Shown here in pieces: positions 8,473-17,841 of a DNA stretch of 36,327 nucleotides (the first letter of the stretch is position 1; each line of letters begins with the position of its first letter). The notes below the pieces were generated by a model that worked only from the letters and a program-made list of their open reading frames with translations, was not told where the DNA came from and did no database searches. The DNA comes from Bacteroidia bacterium (GTDB taxonomy: Bacteria > Bacteroidota > Bacteroidia > JAIBAJ01), in assembly GCA_019695265.1 (NCBI GenBank), contig JAIBAJ010000023.1:1-36327 (forward strand), written 5' to 3'. The translations under genes and the position numbers were made by a program.

Positions 8473-8886
8473 ATGCCTAAATTTTTATCTATTGTCCTGT
8501 TTGTTTCCCTTCTATTTGTTGGCGGCCATTCCTATTCTCAAGGTAAAATTCTGCTAACTATTATCGATGGCGAATCCAATTTACCTATTCCCGATGCCAA
8601 AGTGGATATTTTTAAGGCCGGGAAATTGGTTCGGTCGGCTGTAACCAGCGAAAATGGAAAAATTACCATCGAAATTACCGATGTAGACGAAATGGATTTG
8701 GTGGTTTCTAAAGCCGGTTACAACAAGCTGATGATTTGCGAATTGCAGATTAAAAACAAAAAGAAAGCCGAGGTTTTCGGAGCCCTTTCTAAAGGTAGTG
8801 CTTTGCAATATGCCAAAGGTTCATACTTGTTAAAACAAAAGAAAAAAGTAATGAAAACCAGTAAGCGCGCTTTTGCCAGGTTCTAA
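8473..8886 (+). CDS. Small secreted protein with carboxypeptidase-regulatory-like beta domain
   Basis: A 137-residue protein starting MPKFLSIVLFVSLLFVGG, a Sec signal peptide ending near SYSQG. The mature part contains an Ig/prealbumin-like beta domain: LTIIDGESNLPIPDAKVDI, then VTSENGKITIEI and a DLVVSKAGYNK strand, as in CarboxypepD_reg-like domains. The tail is very basic (KQKKKVMKTSKRAFARF). An open frame runs upstream to a GTG at 8398, but the signal peptide and a possible -7 box CACTTTTG at 8447-8454 favour ATG 8473. Function unknown; such domains often sit on envelope proteins. It is followed by 880 bp with two repeat copies. Confidence 0.7.
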   Translation: MPKFLSIVLFVSLLFVGGHSYSQGKILLTIIDGESNLPIPDAKVDIFKAGKLVRSAVTSENGKITIEITDVDEMDLVVSKAGYNKLMICELQIKNKKKAEVFGALSKGSALQYAKGSYLLKQKKKVMKTSKRAFARF

Positions 8887-8909
8887 TTGCGATTATTTGT
8901 TTTTTTTAT

Positions 8910-9055
8910 TTGGCGGGTCCCATTCGCTCCAAACTTTTCGGTAAAACCTAAAACTTATCAAGGCTCATGGTCGGGCTATACGTTCCAAGTCCTCGCCCCG
9001 AAAGGGTTCGGGGCTGTGGGCTTTCCACTTCTATCCCTACCCGGGGTGCAAGCCC
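8910..9055 (+). repeat. Dispersed GC-rich repeat, copy B (subtype 2)
   Basis: It begins TTTGGCGGGTCCCATTCGC, contains GGCTCATGGTCGGGCTAT and AAGTCCTCGCC, and ends CTATCCCTACCCGGGGTGCA. The central hairpin has perfect 7-bp arms CCCCGAA (8996-9002) and TTCGGGG (9007-9013). It is the left member of a convergent pair with copy C. Confidence 0.85.
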
Positions 9056-9297
9056 AAAATGACCTGCAAGAAACGAAGCTTAAGCTGTTCTTTGTTTTTT
9101 CTGCATTTCAAAAGAAAGGTAATTCCAAAGTTCTTTAAAAAAACAGTCTATTACTTTTTAGAGAATTGCATTGGCTTGAACCAATGCAAAATCAGTATAA
9201 CCCAATTATGGTGAAGCCAAATTGAAGTATAAAAGATTTGCAATCGGTATTCAAAACATCCATAAACCACTACACCCGGAACCTGTTGATGGCTGTT

Positions 9298-9460
9298 GGG
9301 GCTTGCACCCCGGGCAACGATTGAGCCAAGTAGCCCACAGCAGCCCTCAGCCCTTAGGCGGAGGGTGGCGAGGACTACAGGCGAAAGCGTGACCCGAACG
9401 CCTACATGCAGAACTATTGGGTTGGTGCAAACTTTGGTTAGGCGGAGGGGGCCCGCCAAA
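9298..9460 (-). repeat. Dispersed GC-rich repeat, copy C (subtype 1)
   Basis: Read on the minus strand it starts TTTGGCGGGCCCCCTCCGCC and has GGCGTTCGGGTCACGCTTTC, TAGTCCTCGCC and CAATCGTTGCCCGGGGTGCA. The central hairpin is at about 9344-9365. Copies B and C point towards each other across 242 bp of AT-rich DNA that carries no gene. Confidence 0.88.
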
Positions 9461-9765
9461 TAGTATTTACAAAAAATAACCCAAAATTTATGAACTTTTT
9501 GAAAAGTAATGAAGGAACCATTTTCATAAAAAAGAGTATTAGGCCAATTTTTAAGTAAAAAATAATGGAATATTGTAGACGAACCGGCATGTCAAAATGG
9601 GTATTATAGCTCGGTTTTAGTATATTCGCCCCTCAATTTTTAAAATTAAAGCTATCGAAAAAACCTCTACTCATTGATTATCAGGTAATTGAACCGATTT
9701 TTTGCATACAAGTCACACGCCCAAATTTTGGACAAAACCTTGTATTGCCATAATGTTTTAAAAAT
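9461..9765. other. Non-coding leader region of ruvA
   Basis: About 305 bp of AT-rich DNA with no supported ORF or RNA gene. The promoter of the ruvA-sprA unit must be here. The best candidate is TTTTGG near 9726 followed about 20 bp later by TAATGTTT at 9751, which matches the Bacteroidota consensus only partly. Confidence 0.4.
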
Positions 9766-10347
9766 ATGTTTGACTTTGTAGAAGGTAAAATAGCTGAAAA
9801 AAATCCTGCATTTGCGGTGATTGACTGCCATGGCGTTGGTTATTACCTTCCCATTTCTTTGAATACATTTTCACGAATTCCGGAGAGTGGAACCTTTAAA
9901 TTGTTTACCCATTTTGTGGTGAGGGAAGATGCCCAATTACTTTACGGATTTGCTGACAGGGAAGAAAGGCAATTGTTTCGACTTCTGATATCGGTAAATG
10001 GAGTAGGAAGTGCCACTGCATTGATGATACTTTCAGCCTTGCCACCAGCCGAGCTGATAGGCATCATTGCATCGGGAAATGATGTTGCATTGCGGGCTAT
10101 AAAAGGAGTTGGTCCTAAAACTGCCCAGCGAATTATTATTGAATTAAAAGATAAAGTTGGAAAAACAGGTATTGCTGCCGAACTTTTCCCGCTATCCCAA
10201 AATAAATCAAGAGAAGAGGCGTTATCGGCCCTCGTTACCTTAGGATTTAACAAGCAAAATGTGGAGAAATTCCTAGACAAACAATGGAAGGAAAACCCCA
10301 ATGCACTTGTTGAAGACCTGATACGACTTGGACTTAAATCGCTATAA
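9766..10347 (+). CDS. ruvA: Holliday junction branch-migration protein RuvA
   Basis: At 193 residues this is the usual length of RuvA. Domain I (OB fold) opens MFDFVEGKIAEKNPAFAVID and has the VGYYLPIS strand. Domain II has two helix-hairpin-helix motifs, VNGVGSATALMIL and IKGVGPKTAQRIIIELKDK. Domain III, the small RuvB-contacting helical bundle, is SREEALSALVTLGFNKQNVEKFL. RuvA binds four-way junctions as a tetramer and loads the RuvB motor, which is not in the window. It lies 11 bp ahead of sprA; I recall the ruvA-sprA pairing as common in Bacteroidota, with no evident functional link. Confidence 0.96.
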   Translation: MFDFVEGKIAEKNPAFAVIDCHGVGYYLPISLNTFSRIPESGTFKLFTHFVVREDAQLLYGFADREERQLFRLLISVNGVGSATALMILSALPPAELIGIIASGNDVALRAIKGVGPKTAQRIIIELKDKVGKTGIAAELFPLSQNKSREEALSALVTLGFNKQNVEKFLDKQWKENPNALVEDLIRLGLKSL

Positions 10348-10358
10348 AAAATTGAAAA

Positions 10359-13300
10359 TTGGCAGCACAAAAAAATAATCTTTCTCTTGTTCCTGTAATA
10401 GTGCTTACATTGGCTATTGTGGCAGTTTCTGCTGCAAAAAATCCAAAATCCTATCACAGAATTAAACGGAGTTATGAAAGTTTGATGGAAAGTGTGGCAG
10501 TAGACACGCCTGAATCGGATCTTCATTATCCCTTTCCGGATTATAACATTGACCCCAATCCAACGGTTGCTCCCAGCGGCATGCATTTAAATCCACCTTC
10601 GAATGTAAAACACGAAGTTGAATTTGACCCTGAAAGCGGCAATTACAACATTACCGATAAAGTGGGCAATATGGATTACCGTCCGCCAACCTACCTCACT
10701 TTTGACGAATATCAGGAATACAATGCCCAGCAATCATTAAAAGATTATTGGAAAAAAAGAAGCCAGGCGGAAGATTTGGCCAATCAAAAACCTCTGATTC
10801 CCAAGCTTAAAATTGATAGCAAATTATTTGAAGATATTTTCGGCAGCAACACCATTTCGATTAAGCCACAGGGTACTGCAGAACTCATTTTCGGCTTTAA
10901 CCGATCTAAAATCAACAATCCGAGTTTACCTATTAAACAAAGAAAGGTAACTACCTTCAACTTCGACCAAAAAATTCAGCTAAACGTTACCGGGGAAATC
11001 GGAGATAAAATCAAGCTCAATTTTAATTACAATACGGAGGCTACTTTTGATTTTGAAAACCAAATAAAACTTGGTTACACCGGAAAAGAGGATGAGATAA
11101 TTCAAAAAATTGAATTGGGTAACGTGCAAATGCCAACCAACGGAACCCTTATCAATGGTAGTCAAAGCTTATTTGGAGGTAAAGTAGCTTTGAAATTTGG
11201 GAAATTAGGAGTTACCGGATTATTTGCACAACAACGAGGCAAATCTCAAAACATTCAAGTTCAGGGCGGTTCCCAAATTACCCAATTTGATATTCCGGGC
11301 GATTCGTATGAAGCTTATAAACACTTCTTCTTATCGCAATATTTCAGAAAGAACTATGACAAATGGTGTAAGGATATCCCATTAATCGGATCACCTATAA
11401 ACATTACCCGAATAGAGGTTTGGGTAACTAACAAGCAAAGTTCAACTGTTAACACCAGGGATATCGTTTGTTTTATGGACCTTGGAGAAAATCCGGAAAA
11501 CCTGCACAACAGTACCGTTGGACTTACCTTGCCACAGCCTCAGAATACCGAATATCCGGGCAACAAAACCAACTACCTGTATGATAAAATGTATGGATTT
11601 GGAGATGGGATACGAAAATCAGAAAACATAATTAATACCCTCTCTCAATACACCGTTAACGGATTTATCAATTCACAGGATTATGTTTCGGTAAAATCGG
11701 CACGTAAGCTGGTTGAAGGAACAGACTTTACTTACAACTCCCGGTTAGGGTATATTTCCTTATCTCAACCCCTCAACCCGGATGAAGTATTAGGGGTTTC
11801 GTATCAATACACCATTGGAAACGAAGTATTTCAAGTGGGTGAATTTTCACAAGATGTTTCAGCTTCTACCAATACAGGAACAACTACCACAACCGTTACC
11901 CAAGATGCCATCATCTTAAAAATGTTAAAATCAAATTTGATTTTACCCAAATTGCCCACTTGGCATTTGATGATGAAAAACGTTTATAACCTGGGTGCAT
12001 ACAGTTTAAACAAGGAAGATTTTCAATTAAACGTTATTTACGACAATATTAGCACAGGTACCAAAATCAACTTCATACCGGAAGGTAAGCTAAAAGGAAT
12101 TCCATTGATTCGGGTGCTAAACACCGACAGCCTAAACTTTCAGCTCGACAAAACGCCGGATGGGGTATTTGATTACATTGATGGAATAACCATTAATTCC
12201 CAAAAAGGAACAGTTATTTTTCCTGTGGAAGAACCATTTGGTAGTTATTTACGTGAACAATTTGGTGATACACCTGCCGATACAGCCTTAGCCAGCACCT
12301 ATGTTTTCGAAGAATTATATGATTCAACCCGAACAAAGGCTATTCAAAATCCTTTGAAAAACAGGTTTAGACTGATGGGTAGTTATAAATCTGCCTCCGG
12401 TTCCGACATTTCCCTCAATGCCACCAATATTCCTCAAGGTTCGGTTAAAGTTACTAGTGGAGGAGTTCAATTGCAAGAAGGAGTAGATTACTCCGTTGAT
12501 TATACCTTGGGTCGAGTTAAAATTATTAATCAACAATACCTCAATTCCAATCAGCCTTTAAATATCAGTTTGGAAAGCCAATCTTTGTTCAACATTCAAA
12601 CCAAACGACTCATAGGTACACGGTTGGATTATAAGTTTTCTAAAGATTTAGCCGTTGGTGCAACTTTAATGAACCTTCAGGAAAGACCACTGACCCAAAA
12701 AGTAAATATTGGAGACGAAGCTGTTTCCAATACAGTTTGGGGGGTAGATGGAAATTGGAGAACCGAATCCAGGTTATTAACCAAGTTGGTAGATAAAATA
12801 CCTTTTATCAATACCAAAGAAACCAGCACCATTAGTTTTGTAGGTGAATTCGCCCAAATAATTCCGGGAAATGCTCCTGCTATTGGTAAAGACGGAACAT
12901 CCTACATTGACGATTTTGAAGGATCCCAAACCCTCATCGACATTCAAACACCACAAGCCTGGACACTGGCAAGCACCCCACAAGGACAACCGACACTTTT
13001 TCCGGAAGCAACAGTGCCTGTAAACGATATCCGTTATGGAATGAACCGGGCCCATTTAGGTTGGTACCAAATCGATGCTTCCGTTTTCTTTCAACAAAAT
13101 TTACCGAATGGAGCAACAGTTAACGGTTTAAGCGATAACGACTATCGTTCCAACCATTATTCCCGTCAGGTTCTTGAAACAGAGTTGTTTCCAAACAAAC
13201 AACCCCAATATAACCAGGTAATGAATCTCAACACCCTCGACCTTCATTTTAATCCGAAGGAAAGAGGTCCTTACAATTACGATGTATTGCCACAGCCTGG

Positions 13301-16300
13301 ATTAACTGCCGGTATCGACACCAGCGGCCGATTAAAAGAACCACAATCTCGTTGGGCCGGTATTACCCGCAAAATTGAAACCCCCAACTTCGAAGAAAAC
13401 AACATCGAATACATACAACTGTGGGTGATGGATCCATATTACTACGACCAATCACACAAGGGTGGTGATATGTACATCAACTTAGGTACCATTTCGGAAG
13501 ATTTAATGCGTGATGGTAAATACTCCTATGAAAATGGTTTAAGCACCACGGTAAACAACCTCGATGTGGATTCATCCAAATGGGGTTATGTTCCTGCACC
13601 TAATGCCAATGCCGCCAGTATTTTTGTTTTCGATAACGATCCGGATTCCAGAACCCAACAAGACGTAGGAACTGATGGATTAAGCGATGAAAAAGAAAGA
13701 TTATTCTTTAATAACAACTTCTTACAATTAATCAAATCAAACTTTGGGGAAAACTCCGGTGCCTATATCAAAGCTTTGGCTGACCCATCTACCGACGATT
13801 ACCGATTTTACCTGGATAATTCCTACAATGACTATACCGCTTCTATCATTCAGCGCTACCAAGGATTTAATGGATACGAAGGAAATTCTCCGGTTATTAC
13901 ATCGGGTGGCGTAACAGGTTCTTATCAAACCACCCCTAACCTGGAGGATATCAACCGAGATAATACCATTGAACAAACTGAGCAATATTACCAATACAAA
14001 ATCAGCCTTCGTCCCCAAGATTTAGTTGTTGGAAAAAACTATATTACTGACAAGGTGGTGGCTACCGGAAAATTGGATAATAACCAACCCAAAGATGTAA
14101 CCTGGTACCAATTCAAAATTCCGGTTCGTAAACCGGAAAAAGTAATTGGGGAAATTGGGGACTATCGTTCCATCCGATTTATCAGAACCTTCCTAAAAAA
14201 CTTTGAAGACAGTGTGACTATTCGTTTCGGAAAATTTCAATTGGTTAGAGGTGAATGGAGAAAATTTGAAGAAAGTTTAGAAGAACCCGGAGAACAAGTT
14301 TCAAACGACTTCCCTAACGGCTCCCCATTCGATTTGAACTATGTTAATATCGAAGAAAACGGAAATAGAGTTCCTATCAAATATAAACTACCTCCGGGAA
14401 TTGAACAACAACAAGCACTAAGCACAACCCAAACCCGGAGATTGAATGAGCAATCACTTGCATTAACCGTATGTGAGCTTCCCGATGGAGTTTCAAAGGC
14501 CGCTTTTAGAACCATGGGAATCGATACCCGAACCTACAAACACTTTAAAATGTTTGTACACGCTGAAAAATATGGGACTCAGGAAATTAATGATGGAGAC
14601 CTCCGTGCCTTTGTTCGTTTCGGTACAGACTTTACTTCCAACTACTACGAGTATGAAATCCCGCTTAAGTTTACACCTTGGGGTTCGGAGACTGATACAG
14701 AAATCTGGCCAAGTCAAAATGAATTCGATTTCGACTTTAGTGTATTAACCGATGCAAAAAAACAATTGCTCAATTCTGGTCAAAACCTGGCGGAGGAATC
14801 TCAACCTATTCCGCATGGAAATAACTTTATTCGAATAAAAGGAACACCTAACCTGGGTAATATTAAGATTGTAATGGTGGGCGTTCGAAATCCGAAAAAA
14901 ACATCCAAAACACCCACCGACGATGGAAAAGACAAATGCGCCATTCTTTGGTTTGATGAAATGCGCTTAACCGAATTTATGAATAACGCAGGTTGGGCTA
15001 CCAATTTACAGCTTCAAACCAAACTGGCCGACTTTGCCAACATCACTGCAACAGGTCATATTGAAACCGTAGGGTGGGGACAAATTCAAGAAAAAGTTTC
15101 AGAAAGAAACAGAGAAGATCTGGTTCAATACGATGTGGCAGGAACATTTAATTTGGATAAATTCTTCCCAAAAAATTTCGGATTAAAGGTACCCATGTAC
15201 CTGGCACAAGGCGAAACCTGGATTACTCCGTATTTTAGCCCACTTCAACCCGACCTTCTTTTATCCGATTATCTCAATAGCATTCAAAATCCGGAAGAAA
15301 AAAAGTATATCAAAGAAGCATCCATCGACTACACCATTCGGAGAGGTATCAACTTTACCAATGTACAAAAACAAAAAAGTCCCAATAAAAAGAAATCCTA
15401 TCCGTGGGACATTTCAAACATAAGCTTAACCTATGCTTATAATGAAACCAAACAACGGAATTTCACCTACGAATACAAAAACCTTTACCAATGGAAGGGT
15501 GCTATAACCTATAATTACAACCTCCAAAGCAAAAACCTTAAACCATTCCCCAAGCTTAAACTGCTGAAGAAAATAATGGATGGTATTGAAGCCAACAAAA
15601 AAGAAAAAGAAAATGATGCAAAAGGATTCTTAGATAGTGTTAAACGCAGTGGAAAAACTCCTAAAGCAGAATTGAAAGACATCGAAGCAGAGTATCTAAA
15701 AAGGAAAAAGAAGCGAGAAAACTTTGCCAAATTCTCAAAAAATTTCCAAAAGTCAGGCTGGTGGAAACCTATTAAGGATATCAATTTCACCCTCTTGCCT
15801 TCCAATTTCAGCTTTAATTCAGCCCTCGACAGACAATACAACGAGAGTTTACCGAGGAACACCTCACAATTTGCTGATATTCAAGTTTCTCCTCAATTAT
15901 TCAAGAATTTTATTTGGCAAAGAGTTTATTCGTTTAAATGGGATTTAACCAAATCACTCTCCTTCGATTATACCGCTACCAATAACAGCCGTATCGATGA
16001 AGATGGTTACCGAATTAACAAAGACTCCAGCTATTACAAAACCCAAAAAGACAGTATTTGGAAAAACCTTTCCCGAGGTGGAAGAAATACCCAATTCCAC
16101 CATACCGGAAATGTTACTTATGCCTTACCAATTAACAAATTCCCAATTACCGATTGGATTACCTCCCAAGTGCAATATACAGTGAATTACGACTGGACTG
16201 CCCCTTCACAATCGGTGGTTAATGTTTTGGGTAATTCCATTCAAAATTCAAGGACTAAATCCATCAACGGTAATTTCAATTTTGTAAACCTGTACAACAA

Positions 16301-17816
16301 AGTAGGCTTCTTGAAGAAAGCCAACCAGCCACCACCTAAAAATCAGAAAAAAGATATTAAACCTAAGGAAACAAAAACTCCTGGAAAAGAGGCAGTGCAA
16401 GACAGTACCAAAAAGAAAAAAGCCAACTTCACTCCATTTCTAAATTCAGGTTTGCGTTTCTTGATGATGGTTCGAAGTGCAGGATTTGATTATAGCGAAC
16501 AAGAAGGAATTTTATTACCGGGTTTTAAGCCAACACCCAGTCTTTTTGGAAATAGCTTTTCCGGAACTACTGCTCCGGGTTGGGAATTTGTTTTTGGTTC
16601 ACAAAATGAAAACCAGCTCAAATCCAGAGCTAGAGAAAACAACTGGCTGGTTACCGATCCCAATCTGAACAATAAATTTACCAAAACCTATACCTCTACC
16701 TTCAACGCAAGGTCTACCATTGAACCTATCCCCGGTTTCAAAATTGACCTGACAGCCACCCGAAACTATTCCAGAAGTAAAAGTGAATTTTACCGATGGG
16801 ATGAAGAAATTAACGATTTTAATTCATTTGGCTCTCAGGAAATGGGTAATTACAACGTTTCAATTATTTCAGCATCTACAGCATTTGGAAAAAACAAACT
16901 AAATTCTTCCAACAGCAATCAGGTTTATGAAGAATTTAGAAGCAACCTCCTACCAACTGCTCAAGCCTATGCTTCTAAAAACCCTAATTCACTTGGGAAT
17001 CATGAAGTTTTTAGCGATTTCCCAAAAGGTTATGGAAAAACACAACAAGATGTATTAATTAATTCCTTCTTAACTACTTATACCGGAAGCAAAACCAGAG
17101 GCGGATCTAACTTCCCCAATATTCCAATGCCAAACTGGAGGGTAAATTATGACGGATTAATGAAAATTGGATTTATCAAAAACCTATTCAAAAACTTTAC
17201 TTTAAGCCATCAATACCGAAGCACCTATTCTGTTAACTCATTTACAACTAACCTGCTTGCCAGAGATTCCCTGGGCTCTCCTATTGCTATGGACAGCTCC
17301 CATAACTATATAGCAAGTAGTTACATTCCTCAGGTATCTATTACTGAACAATTTAGTCCATTCATTGGGGTTGATATGACCTGGCAAAATAGCCTTACCA
17401 ATAAATTTGAGTACAAAAAAGGCAGAACCTTAAGTTTAAGTACAGTCAATAATCAGCTTACCGAAGTTCAAACCAGTGAAATTTCTATAGGCGCTGGTTA
17501 TCGCTTTAAAAATGTAGTATTTCCTATACGCTTTGGTAAAAACCAGAAAAAACCCAAAAGCGATGTGAACCTTAAAGCCGATGTGGCATTCCGAAATAAC
17601 CAAACCGTTATTCACCGAATTGTTGAAGGAACCAACCAGGCCTCTGCCGGTCAACAAATCATTAGCATAAAAATATCAGCCGACTACGTCTTAAGTGAAA
17701 AAGTAACCTTACGGGCATTCTACGATCAAACCATTACCAAGCCGGTAGTATCCTCTTCCTTTCCAACCAACAATGCCAATGGTGGAATTAGTTTAAGGCT
17801 TAATTTGGCTCAATAA
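10359..17816 (+). CDS. sprA: SprA (Sov), type IX secretion outer-membrane translocon
   Basis: A giant outer-membrane beta-barrel protein of 2,485 residues, within the range expected for SprA/Sov. It opens with a hydrophobic export segment (VPVIVLTLAIVAVSAA). Typical SprA blocks include the repeated N-terminal plug/barrel segments (GTAELIFGFNRSKINNP, IKLNFNYNTEATFDFENQ), SYIDDFEGSQTLIDI, DEMRLTEF, and the closing SSFPTNNANGGISLRLNLAQ. It forms the channel through which T9SS cargo with a C-terminal sorting domain leaves the cell. The start is TTG 10359, because no ATG precedes the export segment. Lys-rich, probably surface-loop or periplasmic insertions lie near residues 1740-1790 and 1990-2025. 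Other T9SS genes are not in the window. Confidence 0.95.
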   Translation: MAAQKNNLSLVPVIVLTLAIVAVSAAKNPKSYHRIKRSYESLMESVAVDTPESDLHYPFPDYNIDPNPTVAPSGMHLNPPSNVKHEVEFDPESGNYNITDKVGNMDYRPPTYLTFDEYQEYNAQQSLKDYWKKRSQAEDLANQKPLIPKLKIDSKLFEDIFGSNTISIKPQGTAELIFGFNRSKINNPSLPIKQRKVTTFNFDQKIQLNVTGEIGDKIKLNFNYNTEATFDFENQIKLGYTGKEDEIIQKIELGNVQMPTNGTLINGSQSLFGGKVALKFGKLGVTGLFAQQRGKSQNIQVQGGSQITQFDIPGDSYEAYKHFFLSQYFRKNYDKWCKDIPLIGSPINITRIEVWVTNKQSSTVNTRDIVCFMDLGENPENLHNSTVGLTLPQPQNTEYPGNKTNYLYDKMYGFGDGIRKSENIINTLSQYTVNGFINSQDYVSVKSARKLVEGTDFTYNSRLGYISLSQPLNPDEVLGVSYQYTIGNEVFQVGEFSQDVSASTNTGTTTTTVTQDAIILKMLKSNLILPKLPTWHLMMKNVYNLGAYSLNKEDFQLNVIYDNISTGTKINFIPEGKLKGIPLIRVLNTDSLNFQLDKTPDGVFDYIDGITINSQKGTVIFPVEEPFGSYLREQFGDTPADTALASTYVFEELYDSTRTKAIQNPLKNRFRLMGSYKSASGSDISLNATNIPQGSVKVTSGGVQLQEGVDYSVDYTLGRVKIINQQYLNSNQPLNISLESQSLFNIQTKRLIGTRLDYKFSKDLAVGATLMNLQERPLTQKVNIGDEAVSNTVWGVDGNWRTESRLLTKLVDKIPFINTKETSTISFVGEFAQIIPGNAPAIGKDGTSYIDDFEGSQTLIDIQTPQAWTLASTPQGQPTLFPEATVPVNDIRYGMNRAHLGWYQIDASVFFQQNLPNGATVNGLSDNDYRSNHYSRQVLETELFPNKQPQYNQVMNLNTLDLHFNPKERGPYNYDVLPQPGLTAGIDTSGRLKEPQSRWAGITRKIETPNFEENNIEYIQLWVMDPYYYDQSHKGGDMYINLGTISEDLMRDGKYSYENGLSTTVNNLDVDSSKWGYVPAPNANAASIFVFDNDPDSRTQQDVGTDGLSDEKERLFFNNNFLQLIKSNFGENSGAYIKALADPSTDDYRFYLDNSYNDYTASIIQRYQGFNGYEGNSPVITSGGVTGSYQTTPNLEDINRDNTIEQTEQYYQYKISLRPQDLVVGKNYITDKVVATGKLDNNQPKDVTWYQFKIPVRKPEKVIGEIGDYRSIRFIRTFLKNFEDSVTIRFGKFQLVRGEWRKFEESLEEPGEQVSNDFPNGSPFDLNYVNIEENGNRVPIKYKLPPGIEQQQALSTTQTRRLNEQSLALTVCELPDGVSKAAFRTMGIDTRTYKHFKMFVHAEKYGTQEINDGDLRAFVRFGTDFTSNYYEYEIPLKFTPWGSETDTEIWPSQNEFDFDFSVLTDAKKQLLNSGQNLAEESQPIPHGNNFIRIKGTPNLGNIKIVMVGVRNPKKTSKTPTDDGKDKCAILWFDEMRLTEFMNNAGWATNLQLQTKLADFANITATGHIETVGWGQIQEKVSERNREDLVQYDVAGTFNLDKFFPKNFGLKVPMYLAQGETWITPYFSPLQPDLLLSDYLNSIQNPEEKKYIKEASIDYTIRRGINFTNVQKQKSPNKKKSYPWDISNISLTYAYNETKQRNFTYEYKNLYQWKGAITYNYNLQSKNLKPFPKLKLLKKIMDGIEANKKEKENDAKGFLDSVKRSGKTPKAELKDIEAEYLKRKKKRENFAKFSKNFQKSGWWKPIKDINFTLLPSNFSFNSALDRQYNESLPRNTSQFADIQVSPQLFKNFIWQRVYSFKWDLTKSLSFDYTATNNSRIDEDGYRINKDSSYYKTQKDSIWKNLSRGGRNTQFHHTGNVTYALPINKFPITDWITSQVQYTVNYDWTAPSQSVVNVLGNSIQNSRTKSINGNFNFVNLYNKVGFLKKANQPPPKNQKKDIKPKETKTPGKEAVQDSTKKKKANFTPFLNSGLRFLMMVRSAGFDYSEQEGILLPGFKPTPSLFGNSFSGTTAPGWEFVFGSQNENQLKSRARENNWLVTDPNLNNKFTKTYTSTFNARSTIEPIPGFKIDLTATRNYSRSKSEFYRWDEEINDFNSFGSQEMGNYNVSIISASTAFGKNKLNSSNSNQVYEEFRSNLLPTAQAYASKNPNSLGNHEVFSDFPKGYGKTQQDVLINSFLTTYTGSKTRGGSNFPNIPMPNWRVNYDGLMKIGFIKNLFKNFTLSHQYRSTYSVNSFTTNLLARDSLGSPIAMDSSHNYIASSYIPQVSITEQFSPFIGVDMTWQNSLTNKFEYKKGRTLSLSTVNNQLTEVQTSEISIGAGYRFKNVVFPIRFGKNQKKPKSDVNLKADVAFRNNQTVIHRIVEGTNQASAGQQIISIKISADYVLSEKVTLRAFYDQTITKPVVSSSFPTNNANGGISLRLNLAQ

Positions 17817-17841
17817 TCGCATTGAAAATAGTAACAATCCC

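Noticed and set aside
8887-9459. ORFs of 83 codons (plus, 8887-9138) and 102 codons (minus, 9151-9459)
   Set aside because: Both run through repeat copies B and C, and their sequences are translated repeat blocks rather than protein-like sequence.
9942-10586. Minus-strand ORF of 214 codons
   Set aside because: It is antisense to ruvA and the start of sprA, both unambiguous. Its composition (Ser, Ile, Phe, Cys rich) is that of a shadow frame.
15515-15862. Minus-strand ORF of 115 codons inside sprA
   Set aside because: Antisense to the Lys-rich part of sprA; the Phe/Leu/Ser-rich translation is the expected shadow of Lys/Glu/Asn codons.
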